NCBI GenBank assembly: GCA_020634395.1
Contig: JACKBU010000023.1
Coordinates: forward strand, 23,744 to 87,743
Source: Ardenticatenaceae bacterium
GTDB taxonomy: Bacteria; Chloroflexota; Anaerolineae; Promineifilales; Promineifilaceae
Direction of reading: 5' to 3'
Length of the DNA: 64,000 bases
In this document: positions 50,515 to 59,900 of the stretch, piece after piece
Position numbering within the stretch: the stretch's first letter is position 1
Layout: each line of letters begins with the position of its first letter
Notes under the pieces: generated by a model
The model's input: the letters and a program-made list of their open reading frames with translations, nothing else
Databases searched by the model: none
What the model was told of the DNA's origin: nothing
Made by a program: the position numbers and the translations under genes

Positions 50515-53265
50515 ATGAATCCCCATCGGACTTCTCTAGATGGACAGTGGGATTTCCAGATCGGTGCTGCTGAACTGGCTGCTGAAGCTGCGACCCAGGA
50601 ATGGCGCACGGCCGTTGTGCCCATGCCCTGGCAAGCACAGTTCGACGATTTACGCCACACAAGCGGCACCGCCTGGTATCGCCGTCATTTTGTAATTGAG
50701 CCGGAGTGGTTGGAAACGGCCGTTTCCCAGGCAGCTATCCTCCATTTCGGGGCCGTCGATTATCAGGCGACCGTGTGGCTGAACGGAGAATGCGTGGGCG
50801 CGCATGAAGGCGGGTACCTGCCTTTTGAGTTCGAGGTGATCGGCTACCTTCACGCCGGGGAGAATGAGCTGTTGGTGCGTGTCATAGATGCTACGGATGA
50901 TCGCGACCGCTACCCCAATTTTCCCTTTAGCGAAGTTCCGCATGGCAAGCAAAGCTGGTACGGTCCCCTCGGCGGCATCTGGCAAAGTGTGTGGCTGGAG
51001 TTTCGGCCTCGCGTACACATTGCCCACCTGTCGCTCAATCCGCGTCCCGATGAGGCCGCCATCAGCGTGGCCGTGGAGCTGAGCAGCGCGCCTCACAGCG
51101 GTTATGAAATTGCTCTCAGCGTGACGGATCCGGCTGGAAATGAAGTTGGCTCGGAAATAGTGGCCAACACGTCGTCGGGTGTCGTTCGTCTGGGCCAGCC
51201 TCCTCGTTTGTGGAGCCCGGATGAACCCCATCTGTACACGGCAACGGCCGTTTTCCGGCACCCCAACCAACCCGACCACATCACACAAAAGGTGTGCGGC
51301 TTTCGCACGGTGGCGGCGAAAAACGGCCGTATCTACCTCAACGGCCAGCCGATTTATCTGCGCGGCGTGCTCGATCAGGCTTATTATCCGGAAACCATCT
51401 ACACACCGCCCAGTCTGGATATGCTGGAAATGCAGGCCACAGAAATCAAACGACTAGGATTCAACTGCCTGCGCACCCACATCAAAATCGAAGACCCGCG
51501 GTATTACGATGTCGCCGACCGGCTGGGTTTGTTGATCTGGACAGAAATTCCCAACTGGGCCTTGTTGACCGAGGCGGTATCGGTCCGCGCCAAACAGACT
51601 TTCGCCGGCATGGTCAAAAGGGATAACCATCACCCTTCTATCATTGTCTGGACGTTGATTAATGAAAATTGGGGCACCGACCTCAGTCGTAATCCAGAGC
51701 ATCGCCGCTGGCTGGCCGACTTTTATCGCGAAGCGAAAGCCATCGATCCTACCCGCCTCATTGTCGATAACTCGGCCTGCCTGGACAATGCGCAGGTGGC
51801 GGGTGATACGGTGGGCGATGCCCAGTTCGCCGGTGATCCCCTGGATGATCCCCATCTGGTTGGCGAGCGCGCCGGTAACGCCCACGTGGCTGGTGATATA
51901 GAAGATTACCATTACTATCGCGCCATTCCGGATCATGCCTGTGAATGGGATGAGTGGGTTGCTGATTTTGCCGGACGGAACGACTGGACCTGGTACAAAG
52001 ACTATGCTCAGGAACGCCGTGCCGATTTGCCGCTGCTGGTCTCAGAATTTGGCAATTGGGGGCTGCCTGATCTGGCATCGATTCATGAAAATGGGGCAGA
52101 GCCGTGGTGGTTTGAAACGGGTTCTGAGTGGGATGACGGCATTGTTTACCCCCATGGTGCAAAACAGCGGTATGCGGCTTGCGGACTGGCTGATCTTTTT
52201 TCCTCCTACAGTGAGTTTGCCCAACAATCCCAGGCACACATGGCGCGCAGTCTCCATTATGAAATCACAACGATGCGTTTGCACGAAGCAGTTGCCGGTT
52301 ACGTCATCACCGAATTCACCGATGTCCATTGGGAATGTAACGGCCTGCTGACGATGCAGCGAGAGACTAAACACCTGTTGGACCCGCTGCTGAAAGATTT
52401 GAATCAAGAGCGGGTGGTTTTGTTACGGCCGTTATCGTGGAACGGCCGTCCCGGTCAAGCCATCGAGGTCATGGTGCAGACGGTGGGCATTGTGGGCCAG
52501 GAGACCGGCGGCGTCATCCACTGGCGGGCTGGAGAGGCGGAAGGTTCTCTACAGGCGCCGGGCGGAACTATCTCGTTGACGCTCGACGAGCCGGGAGTCT
52601 ACACCCTGTCTGCCCAGTGGGTGGCAGAAAATGATGTGCAGATCGCTGCCAACCAGGTCAATCTGGTGTGCGTGGCCGCTCCTGAAGTTGACCGGCGGCT
52701 GCGTGTGGTGGACAACCCGGCTCTGGCTGCTGCCCTGCACCAGTTGAGTTACGATGTAGCGGAGGGCAGAATCGACGGCCACGACACCGGCGACATCCTC
52801 ATTGCCAGCCGGTATACGGGCGAACTGCAAGACTATCTCCAGCGTGGGGGGCGCGTCCTCCTTCTGGCCCAGGCTGAATCCGCCGCATCTAGGGAGATGC
52901 TTCTGCCTGCCGGGAAGATTGTGGCCCGCAATGGGACCCCGTGGCAGGGGGATTGGGCCAGCTCATTGGCCTGGGTGAAGAAGCAAGGTGTTTTGGCCCA
53001 TCTGCCCGGCGGCCCACTTTTGGAAATGGAGTGGTCGAGTATTATGCCAGATGCCGTGATTGCCGGTTTGCCTTCCTGGGTGCTGCGGGATCATAGTTGG
53101 GCGGGGCTGGCCGTGGGTTGGGTCCACAAGGCCGTCTCATTGCTGTCTGTTTTGCGATACGGCCATGGGCAAATCCTCATCACCACATTCAAAATTAACG
53201 CAGAAACGTTGTCTACAGACGCCATAGCTCAGGCCTTGTTTGCCGGGATGGTTAACCTGCTGTGA
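50515..53265 (+). CDS. Glycoside hydrolase family 2 protein with degenerate decapeptide repeats
   Basis: A 916-residue protein with the GH2 order: sugar-binding jelly roll (to about 180), Ig-like domain (about 185-280), (beta/alpha)8 barrel (about 285-590) and a C-terminal extension. The acid/base is E384 in NENWG and the nucleophile is E511 in SEFGNWG. GH2 includes beta-galactosidase, beta-glucuronidase, beta-mannosidase and alpha-L-arabinopyranosidase activities, and the substrate here is not clear. Between VDNSACL and DYHYYRAIPDH lies an insert of about four ten-residue units (about 422-462, such as DAQFAGDPLD). There is no signal peptide. The TGA overlaps the GTG start of the GH43 gene (GTGA). 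Confidence 0.88.
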   Translation: MNPHRTSLDGQWDFQIGAAELAAEAATQEWRTAVVPMPWQAQFDDLRHTSGTAWYRRHFVIEPEWLETAVSQAAILHFGAVDYQATVWLNGECVGAHEGGYLPFEFEVIGYLHAGENELLVRVIDATDDRDRYPNFPFSEVPHGKQSWYGPLGGIWQSVWLEFRPRVHIAHLSLNPRPDEAAISVAVELSSAPHSGYEIALSVTDPAGNEVGSEIVANTSSGVVRLGQPPRLWSPDEPHLYTATAVFRHPNQPDHITQKVCGFRTVAAKNGRIYLNGQPIYLRGVLDQAYYPETIYTPPSLDMLEMQATEIKRLGFNCLRTHIKIEDPRYYDVADRLGLLIWTEIPNWALLTEAVSVRAKQTFAGMVKRDNHHPSIIVWTLINENWGTDLSRNPEHRRWLADFYREAKAIDPTRLIVDNSACLDNAQVAGDTVGDAQFAGDPLDDPHLVGERAGNAHVAGDIEDYHYYRAIPDHACEWDEWVADFAGRNDWTWYKDYAQERRADLPLLVSEFGNWGLPDLASIHENGAEPWWFETGSEWDDGIVYPHGAKQRYAACGLADLFSSYSEFAQQSQAHMARSLHYEITTMRLHEAVAGYVITEFTDVHWECNGLLTMQRETKHLLDPLLKDLNQERVVLLRPLSWNGRPGQAIEVMVQTVGIVGQETGGVIHWRAGEAEGSLQAPGGTISLTLDEPGVYTLSAQWVAENDVQIAANQVNLVCVAAPEVDRRLRVVDNPALAAALHQLSYDVAEGRIDGHDTGDILIASRYTGELQDYLQRGGRVLLLAQAESAASREMLLPAGKIVARNGTPWQGDWASSLAWVKKQGVLAHLPGGPLLEMEWSSIMPDAVIAGLPSWVLRDHSWAGLAVGWVHKAVSLLSVLRYGHGQILITTFKINAETLSTDAIAQALFAGMVNLL

Positions 53266-54299
53266 GACCAGCAGGCTGGTTTGCCCTCCTGGTCTTCGTT
53301 TGCCTGTTTAGTCTGGCGGCTTGCCAGCAGGTGGCCCCAGAATCCGTGCCACAAGCTGAATACAGCGGCGTCGTGCTGGAGCCGGAAGGACAAATTCAAC
53401 AGATACACGATCCGGTCATCGCGTTTGAGGACGGAACCTATTATGTGTTTTCCACCGGCCGCCGTATTCCCATTATTTGCTCCCCAGACAAGATCAACTG
53501 GGAAAGCTGCGGCCGTGTCTTTTTTCGTAATCCTTCCTGGACGCGGGACATCAATCCGAATCTGGCCGACATCTGGGCGCCTGACATCTCCTTTTTCAAC
53601 AACCGGTGGCATCTGTACTATGCGGTGTCCAATTTTGGCACTCAGAACTCAGCCATAGCCCTGGCTACCAATACGACCCTGGACCCGGAAAGCCCGAACT
53701 ATGAGTGGCAGGATCAGGGTATCGTTTTGCGCTCACAGCCTGGGGATAAATGGAACGCCATTGATCCCAATCTGGTGCTGGACGAAGAAGGTAATCCCTG
53801 GCTGGCGTGGGGCAGCTTTTGGAGCGGTATCTGGATGGGGCAGATCGATCCGGCCACCGGGCAGCTTGCCGATGACCCGGCCGATTTTCAGCATCTGGCC
53901 GACCGTTCGGCCGGCCCTGATAGGAATCCGGCGATTGAAGCGCCGTTTATCGTGAAACGAGGGGATTACTGGTATTTGTTTATCTCGTTTGACCAGTGCT
54001 GTCAGGGAGCCGCCAGCACTTACAATGTCCGCGTGGGGCGCAGTGATTCGTTGACGGGGCCGTATATGGATCGGGAGGGTGTCCCTTTAACGGCGGGCGG
54101 CGGCACGTGGATTTTGGCGGAATACGGCCGTTGGAAAGGCCCCGGCCACAACGGGCTGCTGGTCGAAGATGATGCCTACTGGTTGGTGTACCACGCCTAT
54201 GACAGCAAACAGAACGGCGTCCCCAAACTACGCCTCGAATCGCTTTCCTGGGATGCCGAGGGGTGGCCTTCTTTGCCCAGCCAGACACCAGAAGAATAA
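53262..54299 (+). CDS. GH43-family arabinanase/arabinofuranosidase, lipoprotein
   Basis: A 345-residue protein with a lipoprotein signal (ALLVFVCLFSLAACQQ) and a five-bladed propeller. The three GH43 acidic residues are visible: D50 in IHDPVIAFEDG, D108 in IWAPDISFFNN and E226 in NPAIEAPFIVKRGDYWYLF. The RNPAIEAPFI text resembles endo-1,5-alpha-L-arabinanases. It is the only clearly exported enzyme of the locus, so it probably trims the polymer outside before uptake. The GTG start overlaps the GH2 stop by four bases. GH127 begins 11 bases after its stop. Confidence 0.92.
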   Translation: MRPAGWFALLVFVCLFSLAACQQVAPESVPQAEYSGVVLEPEGQIQQIHDPVIAFEDGTYYVFSTGRRIPIICSPDKINWESCGRVFFRNPSWTRDINPNLADIWAPDISFFNNRWHLYYAVSNFGTQNSAIALATNTTLDPESPNYEWQDQGIVLRSQPGDKWNAIDPNLVLDEEGNPWLAWGSFWSGIWMGQIDPATGQLADDPADFQHLADRSAGPDRNPAIEAPFIVKRGDYWYLFISFDQCCQGAASTYNVRVGRSDSLTGPYMDREGVPLTAGGGTWILAEYGRWKGPGHNGLLVEDDAYWLVYHAYDSKQNGVPKLRLESLSWDAEGWPSLPSQTPEE

Positions 54300-54310
54300 A
54301 AGGATTGACG

Positions 54311-56251
54311 ATGACAATCGAAAACAAAGCAGGTCCGGTTGACAATCAGCACTCAAAGCAATCGGTGTTGTTTACGCTGCCTTACACGGCCGTTCACATC
54401 ACCGGTGGTTTTTGGGCCGGCTACCAGCAAACCAATCGTGACGTCAGCCTGGTGCACGGGTTCGCCATGCTGGAGGAAGCCGGCAATTTGCGCAACATGC
54501 GTATTGCCGCCGGTCTGGAGATAGGCGAATTTGCCGGTTACTTGTTTGCCGATTCCGACATCTACAAGTGGTTGGAAGCTGTGGGTTGGGAGTTGGGGCG
54601 TCGTGCGGATGCCGCGCTGCAAAAGATGGCCGATGAGACCATCACCCTCATCGAGCAAACGCAGAGGGACGATGGCTATTTGGACAGCTATTTCCAGATT
54701 GCCGCGCCGCAAAAGCGGTGGACGGATCTGGACCACGGGCATGAATTGTACTGCGCCGGGCATCTGATCCAGGCTGCCATTGCCTGGCAGCGCGCCGTGG
54801 ATGATGCGCGGCTGTTGCGGGTGGCGCTCAAATTTGTGGACCACATTGAGGCATTGTTTGGCCGGAACGGCCGTGCCGAAACATGCGGCCATCCCGAAAT
54901 CGAGACGGCCCTGGTAGAACTGTACCGCCTGACCGGCGATAAACGCCATCTCGAACTGGCCCAGCTTTTCATCGATCGCCGGGGCCGCAACACCATGCGC
55001 GGCCATGCCGGGTACGGCGCGGTCTACCAGCAGGACCACGTGCCCGTCAGAGAAGCGGTGGAAGTGGCGGGCCATGCGGTGCGCCAGCTTTATCTGACGA
55101 CGGGCGTGACCGACCTGTATATGGAAAGCGGCGAGCAGGCGCTGCTAGACGCGCTGCACTGCTTGTGGGCCGACATGACCGAACGCAAACTCTTTTTAAC
55201 CGGCGGCGTCGGTTCGCGCTTTGACGGCGAGGCGTTTGGCGGGCCGTATGAACTGCCCTCGGACACCTGTTACTGCGAAACATGCGCGGCCATTGCCAGC
55301 CTGATGTGGAACTGGCGGATGCTGCTCGTCACCGGCCAGCGTCAATATGCCGATTTGTTTGAGCGGACCCTTTACAACGGCGTGTTGAGCAGTCCGGGCC
55401 TGGACGGGGCCTGTTATCTGTACGTGAATCCGCTGCAAGTGCGCAACGGCCGTTACGTGCGCGCCTCTGCCGATACGGGCACCGGTGAAGAGAGGCTGCG
55501 CCCGGCGTGGCACAACTGCGCCTGCTGCCCGCCCAACGTGATGCGCCTTCTGGCCAGCCTGAGCCACTACCTGGCTACCGTCAACGCGACAGGCATCCAG
55601 ATTCACCAGTTTGCTGCGGCTCAGCTTGCGTTTGCAGTGCAGGGCGAGCCTGCGCAGATTCATATGCAGACAGATTACCCCTGGGATGGACGGGTGAGCC
55701 TGACCGTTACCGAAAGTGGGGCTTTGCCCTGGTCTCTTTCGCTGCGAATACCCGAATGGTGTGCGGCGGCAGCGGTGTCTCTGAACGGCCGTGACATCCC
55801 TTCGCCCCTGGCGGCCAATGGCTACCTTACCGTGACCCGCAGCTGGCAAGCCGGCGATGTGCTGCAGCTAGACTTACCCCTGGAACCTACGTTCACCGTT
55901 CCCAATCCCCGGATTGATGCGCTGCGTGGCTGTGTGGCCCTGCAGCGCGGCCCGCTGGTCTACTGCTTTGAATCGCGCGATCAACCAGACGAGGTGAACT
56001 TGTTGGATGTGCAGCTTCTGACGGAGGAGCCTTTGTCGGTAACGGCCGTTTCCCTCCTCGGCGGCATACGGACCATTAGCGTTCCAGGCCGCATGATCAC
56101 CTCCGACTGGCAGAATTCCCTGTACCGGCCTTTGACGAAACCAACACAAATGACCTCGCGTCAGGTGCAGCTCACGGCCGTTCCCTACTTTGCCTGGGGC
56201 AATCGTGGCATGGAGAGCATGCGCGTTTGGGTGCCGCAGGCGACGCAATAG
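54311..56251 (+). CDS. Beta-L-arabinofuranosidase, GH127 (DUF1680)
   Basis: A 646-residue enzyme. It begins with VHITGGFWAGYQQTNRDVSL. The catalytic and zinc-site residues typical of HypBA1 are all here: E323 in DTCYCETCAAIASLMWNWRM, and the Cys cluster C403-x-C405-C406 in HNCACCPPNVMRLLASL. The family removes beta-L-arabinofuranosyl units, as on hydroxyproline-rich plant glycoproteins. It has no signal peptide. The start is ATG 54311 behind AAAGGATTG; an in-frame ATG at 54263 lies inside the GH43 gene. It is the last enzyme of the locus. Confidence 0.95.
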   Translation: MTIENKAGPVDNQHSKQSVLFTLPYTAVHITGGFWAGYQQTNRDVSLVHGFAMLEEAGNLRNMRIAAGLEIGEFAGYLFADSDIYKWLEAVGWELGRRADAALQKMADETITLIEQTQRDDGYLDSYFQIAAPQKRWTDLDHGHELYCAGHLIQAAIAWQRAVDDARLLRVALKFVDHIEALFGRNGRAETCGHPEIETALVELYRLTGDKRHLELAQLFIDRRGRNTMRGHAGYGAVYQQDHVPVREAVEVAGHAVRQLYLTTGVTDLYMESGEQALLDALHCLWADMTERKLFLTGGVGSRFDGEAFGGPYELPSDTCYCETCAAIASLMWNWRMLLVTGQRQYADLFERTLYNGVLSSPGLDGACYLYVNPLQVRNGRYVRASADTGTGEERLRPAWHNCACCPPNVMRLLASLSHYLATVNATGIQIHQFAAAQLAFAVQGEPAQIHMQTDYPWDGRVSLTVTESGALPWSLSLRIPEWCAAAAVSLNGRDIPSPLAANGYLTVTRSWQAGDVLQLDLPLEPTFTVPNPRIDALRGCVALQRGPLVYCFESRDQPDEVNLLDVQLLTEEPLSVTAVSLLGGIRTISVPGRMITSDWQNSLYRPLTKPTQMTSRQVQLTAVPYFAWGNRGMESMRVWVPQATQ

Positions 56252-56400
56252 GACCGCCAGCGCGGGCATCTGGACAGCAATGCCAAACCAGGGTAAGCCG
56301 CATGCCGGTATGGCCCATATTCACGCAACTCCAGGCATCAAGACAGCGTAAAGAGTATCGTTAAACTTTACGGAAGTGAGAGCGATGGCAGGAGTTTGTG

Positions 56401-56925
56401 ATGACAAAATCGTGGTCGTGGGAAAAAGAAAATCTGACGTGGCGTAAGCCACACTTCATGAAGCGTGAGTACGAACTCCTACTGCATGGCCAGCTGGTGG
56501 CCAGCTTGCGCCAGAGAGGGTGGTTTCCGGTTCAGGCCGAAGTATTCGAGGGGCCGGAGGCTATGGAGCCGGTACTGCGCGTGGAGCGCAAAGGCTGGTG
56601 GCGGCAAAAACTGCACGCCAAAACGCTAGACTATCGATTCCCGCAAATGCCGCCGGCTGATCTATCCTGGCGTGGAGAAGCGAAGTTTAAATTCGACAAC
56701 GGCCGTTCTTACTCCTTCCACCCCACGAACTTTTGGCAAACCCAGTGGGAACTGTGTGACTCTCAGGGAATTTGCTGCCTGTCCATAAAACGCAACGCCT
56801 GGAATTCCGGTGGTGAAGTGGTACCGGGAGCCGCTCATTTATCACCGGAGGAGATGCGCTTTCTCATTTACCTGGCCTGGAACATCATCATCATGAAAAT
56901 GGATGATCAGGCAGCCGCGAGTTGA
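56401..56925 (+). CDS. Hypothetical protein
   Basis: A 174-residue soluble protein rich in Trp and basic residues (WSWEKENLTWRKPHFMKREY, then LRVERKGWWRQKLHAKTLDY, then FHPTNFWQTQWELCDSQGIC). The alternating strands loosely recall tubby C-like or LURP-one proteins, but I cannot assign a family. A hydrophobic C-terminal stretch (MRFLIYLAWNIIIM) is present. The start is ATG 56401, six bases after GGAG; the GTG one codon earlier is possible. A CGTAAAG/CTTTACG inverted repeat lies upstream (56347-56372). Its last 35 bases overlap the end of the convergent cyclase gene. Confidence 0.65.
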   Translation: MTKSWSWEKENLTWRKPHFMKREYELLLHGQLVASLRQRGWFPVQAEVFEGPEAMEPVLRVERKGWWRQKLHAKTLDYRFPQMPPADLSWRGEAKFKFDNGRSYSFHPTNFWQTQWELCDSQGICCLSIKRNAWNSGGEVVPGAAHLSPEEMRFLIYLAWNIIIMKMDDQAAAS

Positions 56926-59900
56926 ACGACTCCTGGGATGACGAGTTGGGGGTAACGGCCGTTTCCAACACTCTCTCCACCACCTCCGCCAGCCCCCACT
57001 GGCCGCCTTCTTCCCACGCTCCCCGCCACGCTGCCTCGTCCAACTGCTCCTGCACCTTTGCCACTGTTTGGGCGTAAAAGTGAATGATGTCAAGCTCGAT
57101 GGTGGCCTGCAGCGCCTGCAGCGCCGCCTCGACTGTACCCAGCAGTTGGGCGGCATAGAGCGGGTTGCCTTTCTGTAAAGCGAACGCCGCCATCCCAACC
57201 AGGTTGGAGGTTTGTTCCAGCTGTTCACCCGATTCCCAGCGCAGCTTCAGACTTTCCAAAATGTAACCATCTGCCCCGGGTTTATTCTCGGCTAATTCCA
57301 CCAATCCCAGGCCGAGCAAGGCGTAGGCCATGAATGTTTTTTCATCCATTTTTTGGCACCAGGCCAATGCTTCTTCAAAATACGCCTGTGCTGCCGGGTA
57401 ATCGCCTTGCGCCAGGGCCACATTCCCTAGATTAGCCAGCGAGCCAGTGAGACCCATCTTATCGCCCAATTCACGGAATAGTGCCAGACTTTCTTCGCAC
57501 AATGCCCGCGCCGTGTAAAAGTCGCTTCGTCCGAAAGCCAAAAGTCCCAGGTTGGCCGTCGAAAAAGCAACGTGACGCTTATCCCCTATTTCACGCATGA
57601 GCGCCAGGCTTTCTTCATACCTCGCCCGTCCTAAAGCATAATTACCCTGGCTGTCGGCTATAATCCCCAGGTTATTGAGAGCGCCCGCCAGACCTCGCTT
57701 GTCGCCTATGGCCCGTCGCAGGCTCAGGCTTTCTTCAAAAAGCGTTTGCGCGGCTGCTAAGTCACTTTGTAAATTTGCCACAAGCCCCATTCCGTTGAGC
57801 GCCTCGGCCATGTTGAACTTGTCGTCTCCTTGCCGCGCTAAGGCCAGCCCTTCGTGAAACGATTCCTGCGCCTGCGCATACGCCCCCTTACGCTGCCAGA
57901 CGAAACCTGTTGTGATGACCGCCTGCGTGAGCAAGGGTGTATCTTCAACGGCCGTTAGCGCCTCCTTCGCCTGTGCCAGCCAATCGAGCGCCGCCGCGTA
58001 ATCGCCGCGATGATTATTCAACTCACCCAGCGCGCAGCACGCGCTGGCCATCAACCGCCTATCATCCCGGGCCGCGTCTAACGCCGCCCGATAATCGGCT
58101 TCCGCGTCATCCCACCTGCCGATCAACTGCAAGACCTTCCCGCGCTTCAAGTAAATTTGTGTTTGCTCTTTCGCCTCGGTCAGCAGGGGCAGAAGCGTCC
58201 CGTAGTAGGCCAGCGCATCTTCATTGGCATAATTCTTTTGCGCGGCTTTACCTGCCTTTCGCAGGTACTCACACTGTTTCTCCTTATTTTCACTCTGCTC
58301 ATAGTGAAAAGCGATTGCTTCCACGGGAGCGTCTGCCTCTTCTAAATACCGGGCCAGCTGTTCATGCAAGCGGGCGCGTGTGGTAAAGGGCAGGCTTCTG
58401 TAAGTCACCTCGTGGGTGACGATATGTTTGAAGAGGTAAATGAGTTCGGGTTCCGAATCCAGCGGTGTGATTTCCAACTCATCCAGCTGGTCGAGCACTT
58501 GTTTCACCTGTGGCATTGCTCCCAGGTCGGGATAATACCCATTTAGCCAGGCGGCGCGGAAAAGCCGCCCGATGATACTTGCCACGCGCAAGGTGGTTTT
58601 CTCCTGCTCGCTCAACTGGTCAATGCGGCTCAGGATTAGCGTATGCAAACTGTTGGGAAGTTCAATGCGGTTCAGGTCAGAGGGGTCAAGCCCGCGGTCG
58701 CGCACATAGTTCAGCAGTTCTTCGAGATAGAACGGATTACCCTGCGCACGGGCCATCAGAGCCTCTACCAGCCCTGTGGGCAGTGTCCCGCCCCGAGCAG
58801 GATACAGCTGCGCCAGTTTAGCCCGAATGGCACTTTCTGCTTCGGCTCCAGTCAATTCACGCAGCTCAACTTTGGTGAACTGCGGCAGCGCTTCGAGCCG
58901 GGGTTCCTGCAAACGCAGAAGTTCCGGTGGACGGTAAGCCAGGACAAAACATACCGCATGCTGCGCCAGCGCGTTCGCCAGTCCCTCCAGCAGGCCATGA
59001 GAAAGGATGTCAACCCAGTGAAGATCTTCGATCACGATTAAAGTCGGTTCGTCTTCCGCCTGCGCCTTAAGGCAATCTTCGAGCAGGGCGTGCAGCGCGC
59101 TCTGGCGATTCTTTGGCTCTAGATTTTGGGTGAACTCGTTTTCGGGAATGTGCAAATCGAGGACAACGTTTAACAGCGGCATTGCCTCAACGCGGTCTGG
59201 TGCACGGTCTTCGATCTCGCCTTCCAGGTAGCGGATTTGCCTTCGTATAGGCATTTCCGGGTTTACATCAAAGAACGCCTGCCAAATGGTCTTCCAGGGC
59301 AGATACGGCGTGTGGATGCCGTCTGACTGGCAGGTGCCACCGTAGCCAACGAAACCCTTGCGGCGGGCAGAACGAATCACTTCTGCGACTAAGCGCGATT
59401 TGCCCAGGCCAGCTTCCGCGACGATACCGATGATCTGAGACTGGCCGGCCGCCGCTAAGTCCAACTTGGCTTCAATGGTCTGCAGCTCCTCTTGGCGACC
59501 CACCATCGGCAGGGCATAGGTTGGTTCCTGCAAACGGATGGCGCGCTGCTGCCGTTCGCCCGTCACGGCGAACACGGGCAGTGGCTCTGCCTTGCCTTTC
59601 ATCCGCAAAGGGGGGCGCGGCTCGAAGGCGAAAGCCTCCCGAACCGCTTTGTGAACCTGGCCGCTTACCAGGATTTCTCCCGGTCCGGCCGTGGTCATCA
59701 GCCGTGCGGCGAGATTGACTTCGTCTCCCAGGACGCCGTAGGTACGGCGGGTAGCGCCGCCATATGCCCCGGTGCGCATGACGCCGCGTGTGAGACCGAT
59801 TTGTACTGGCTCCAGGTAGGGGAGTGTTTGCGCCGACCGGCGTAAATCCAGGGCAGTTTTCATGGCCCGGCGGGCATCGTCCTCGTGGGCGACGGGCGCG

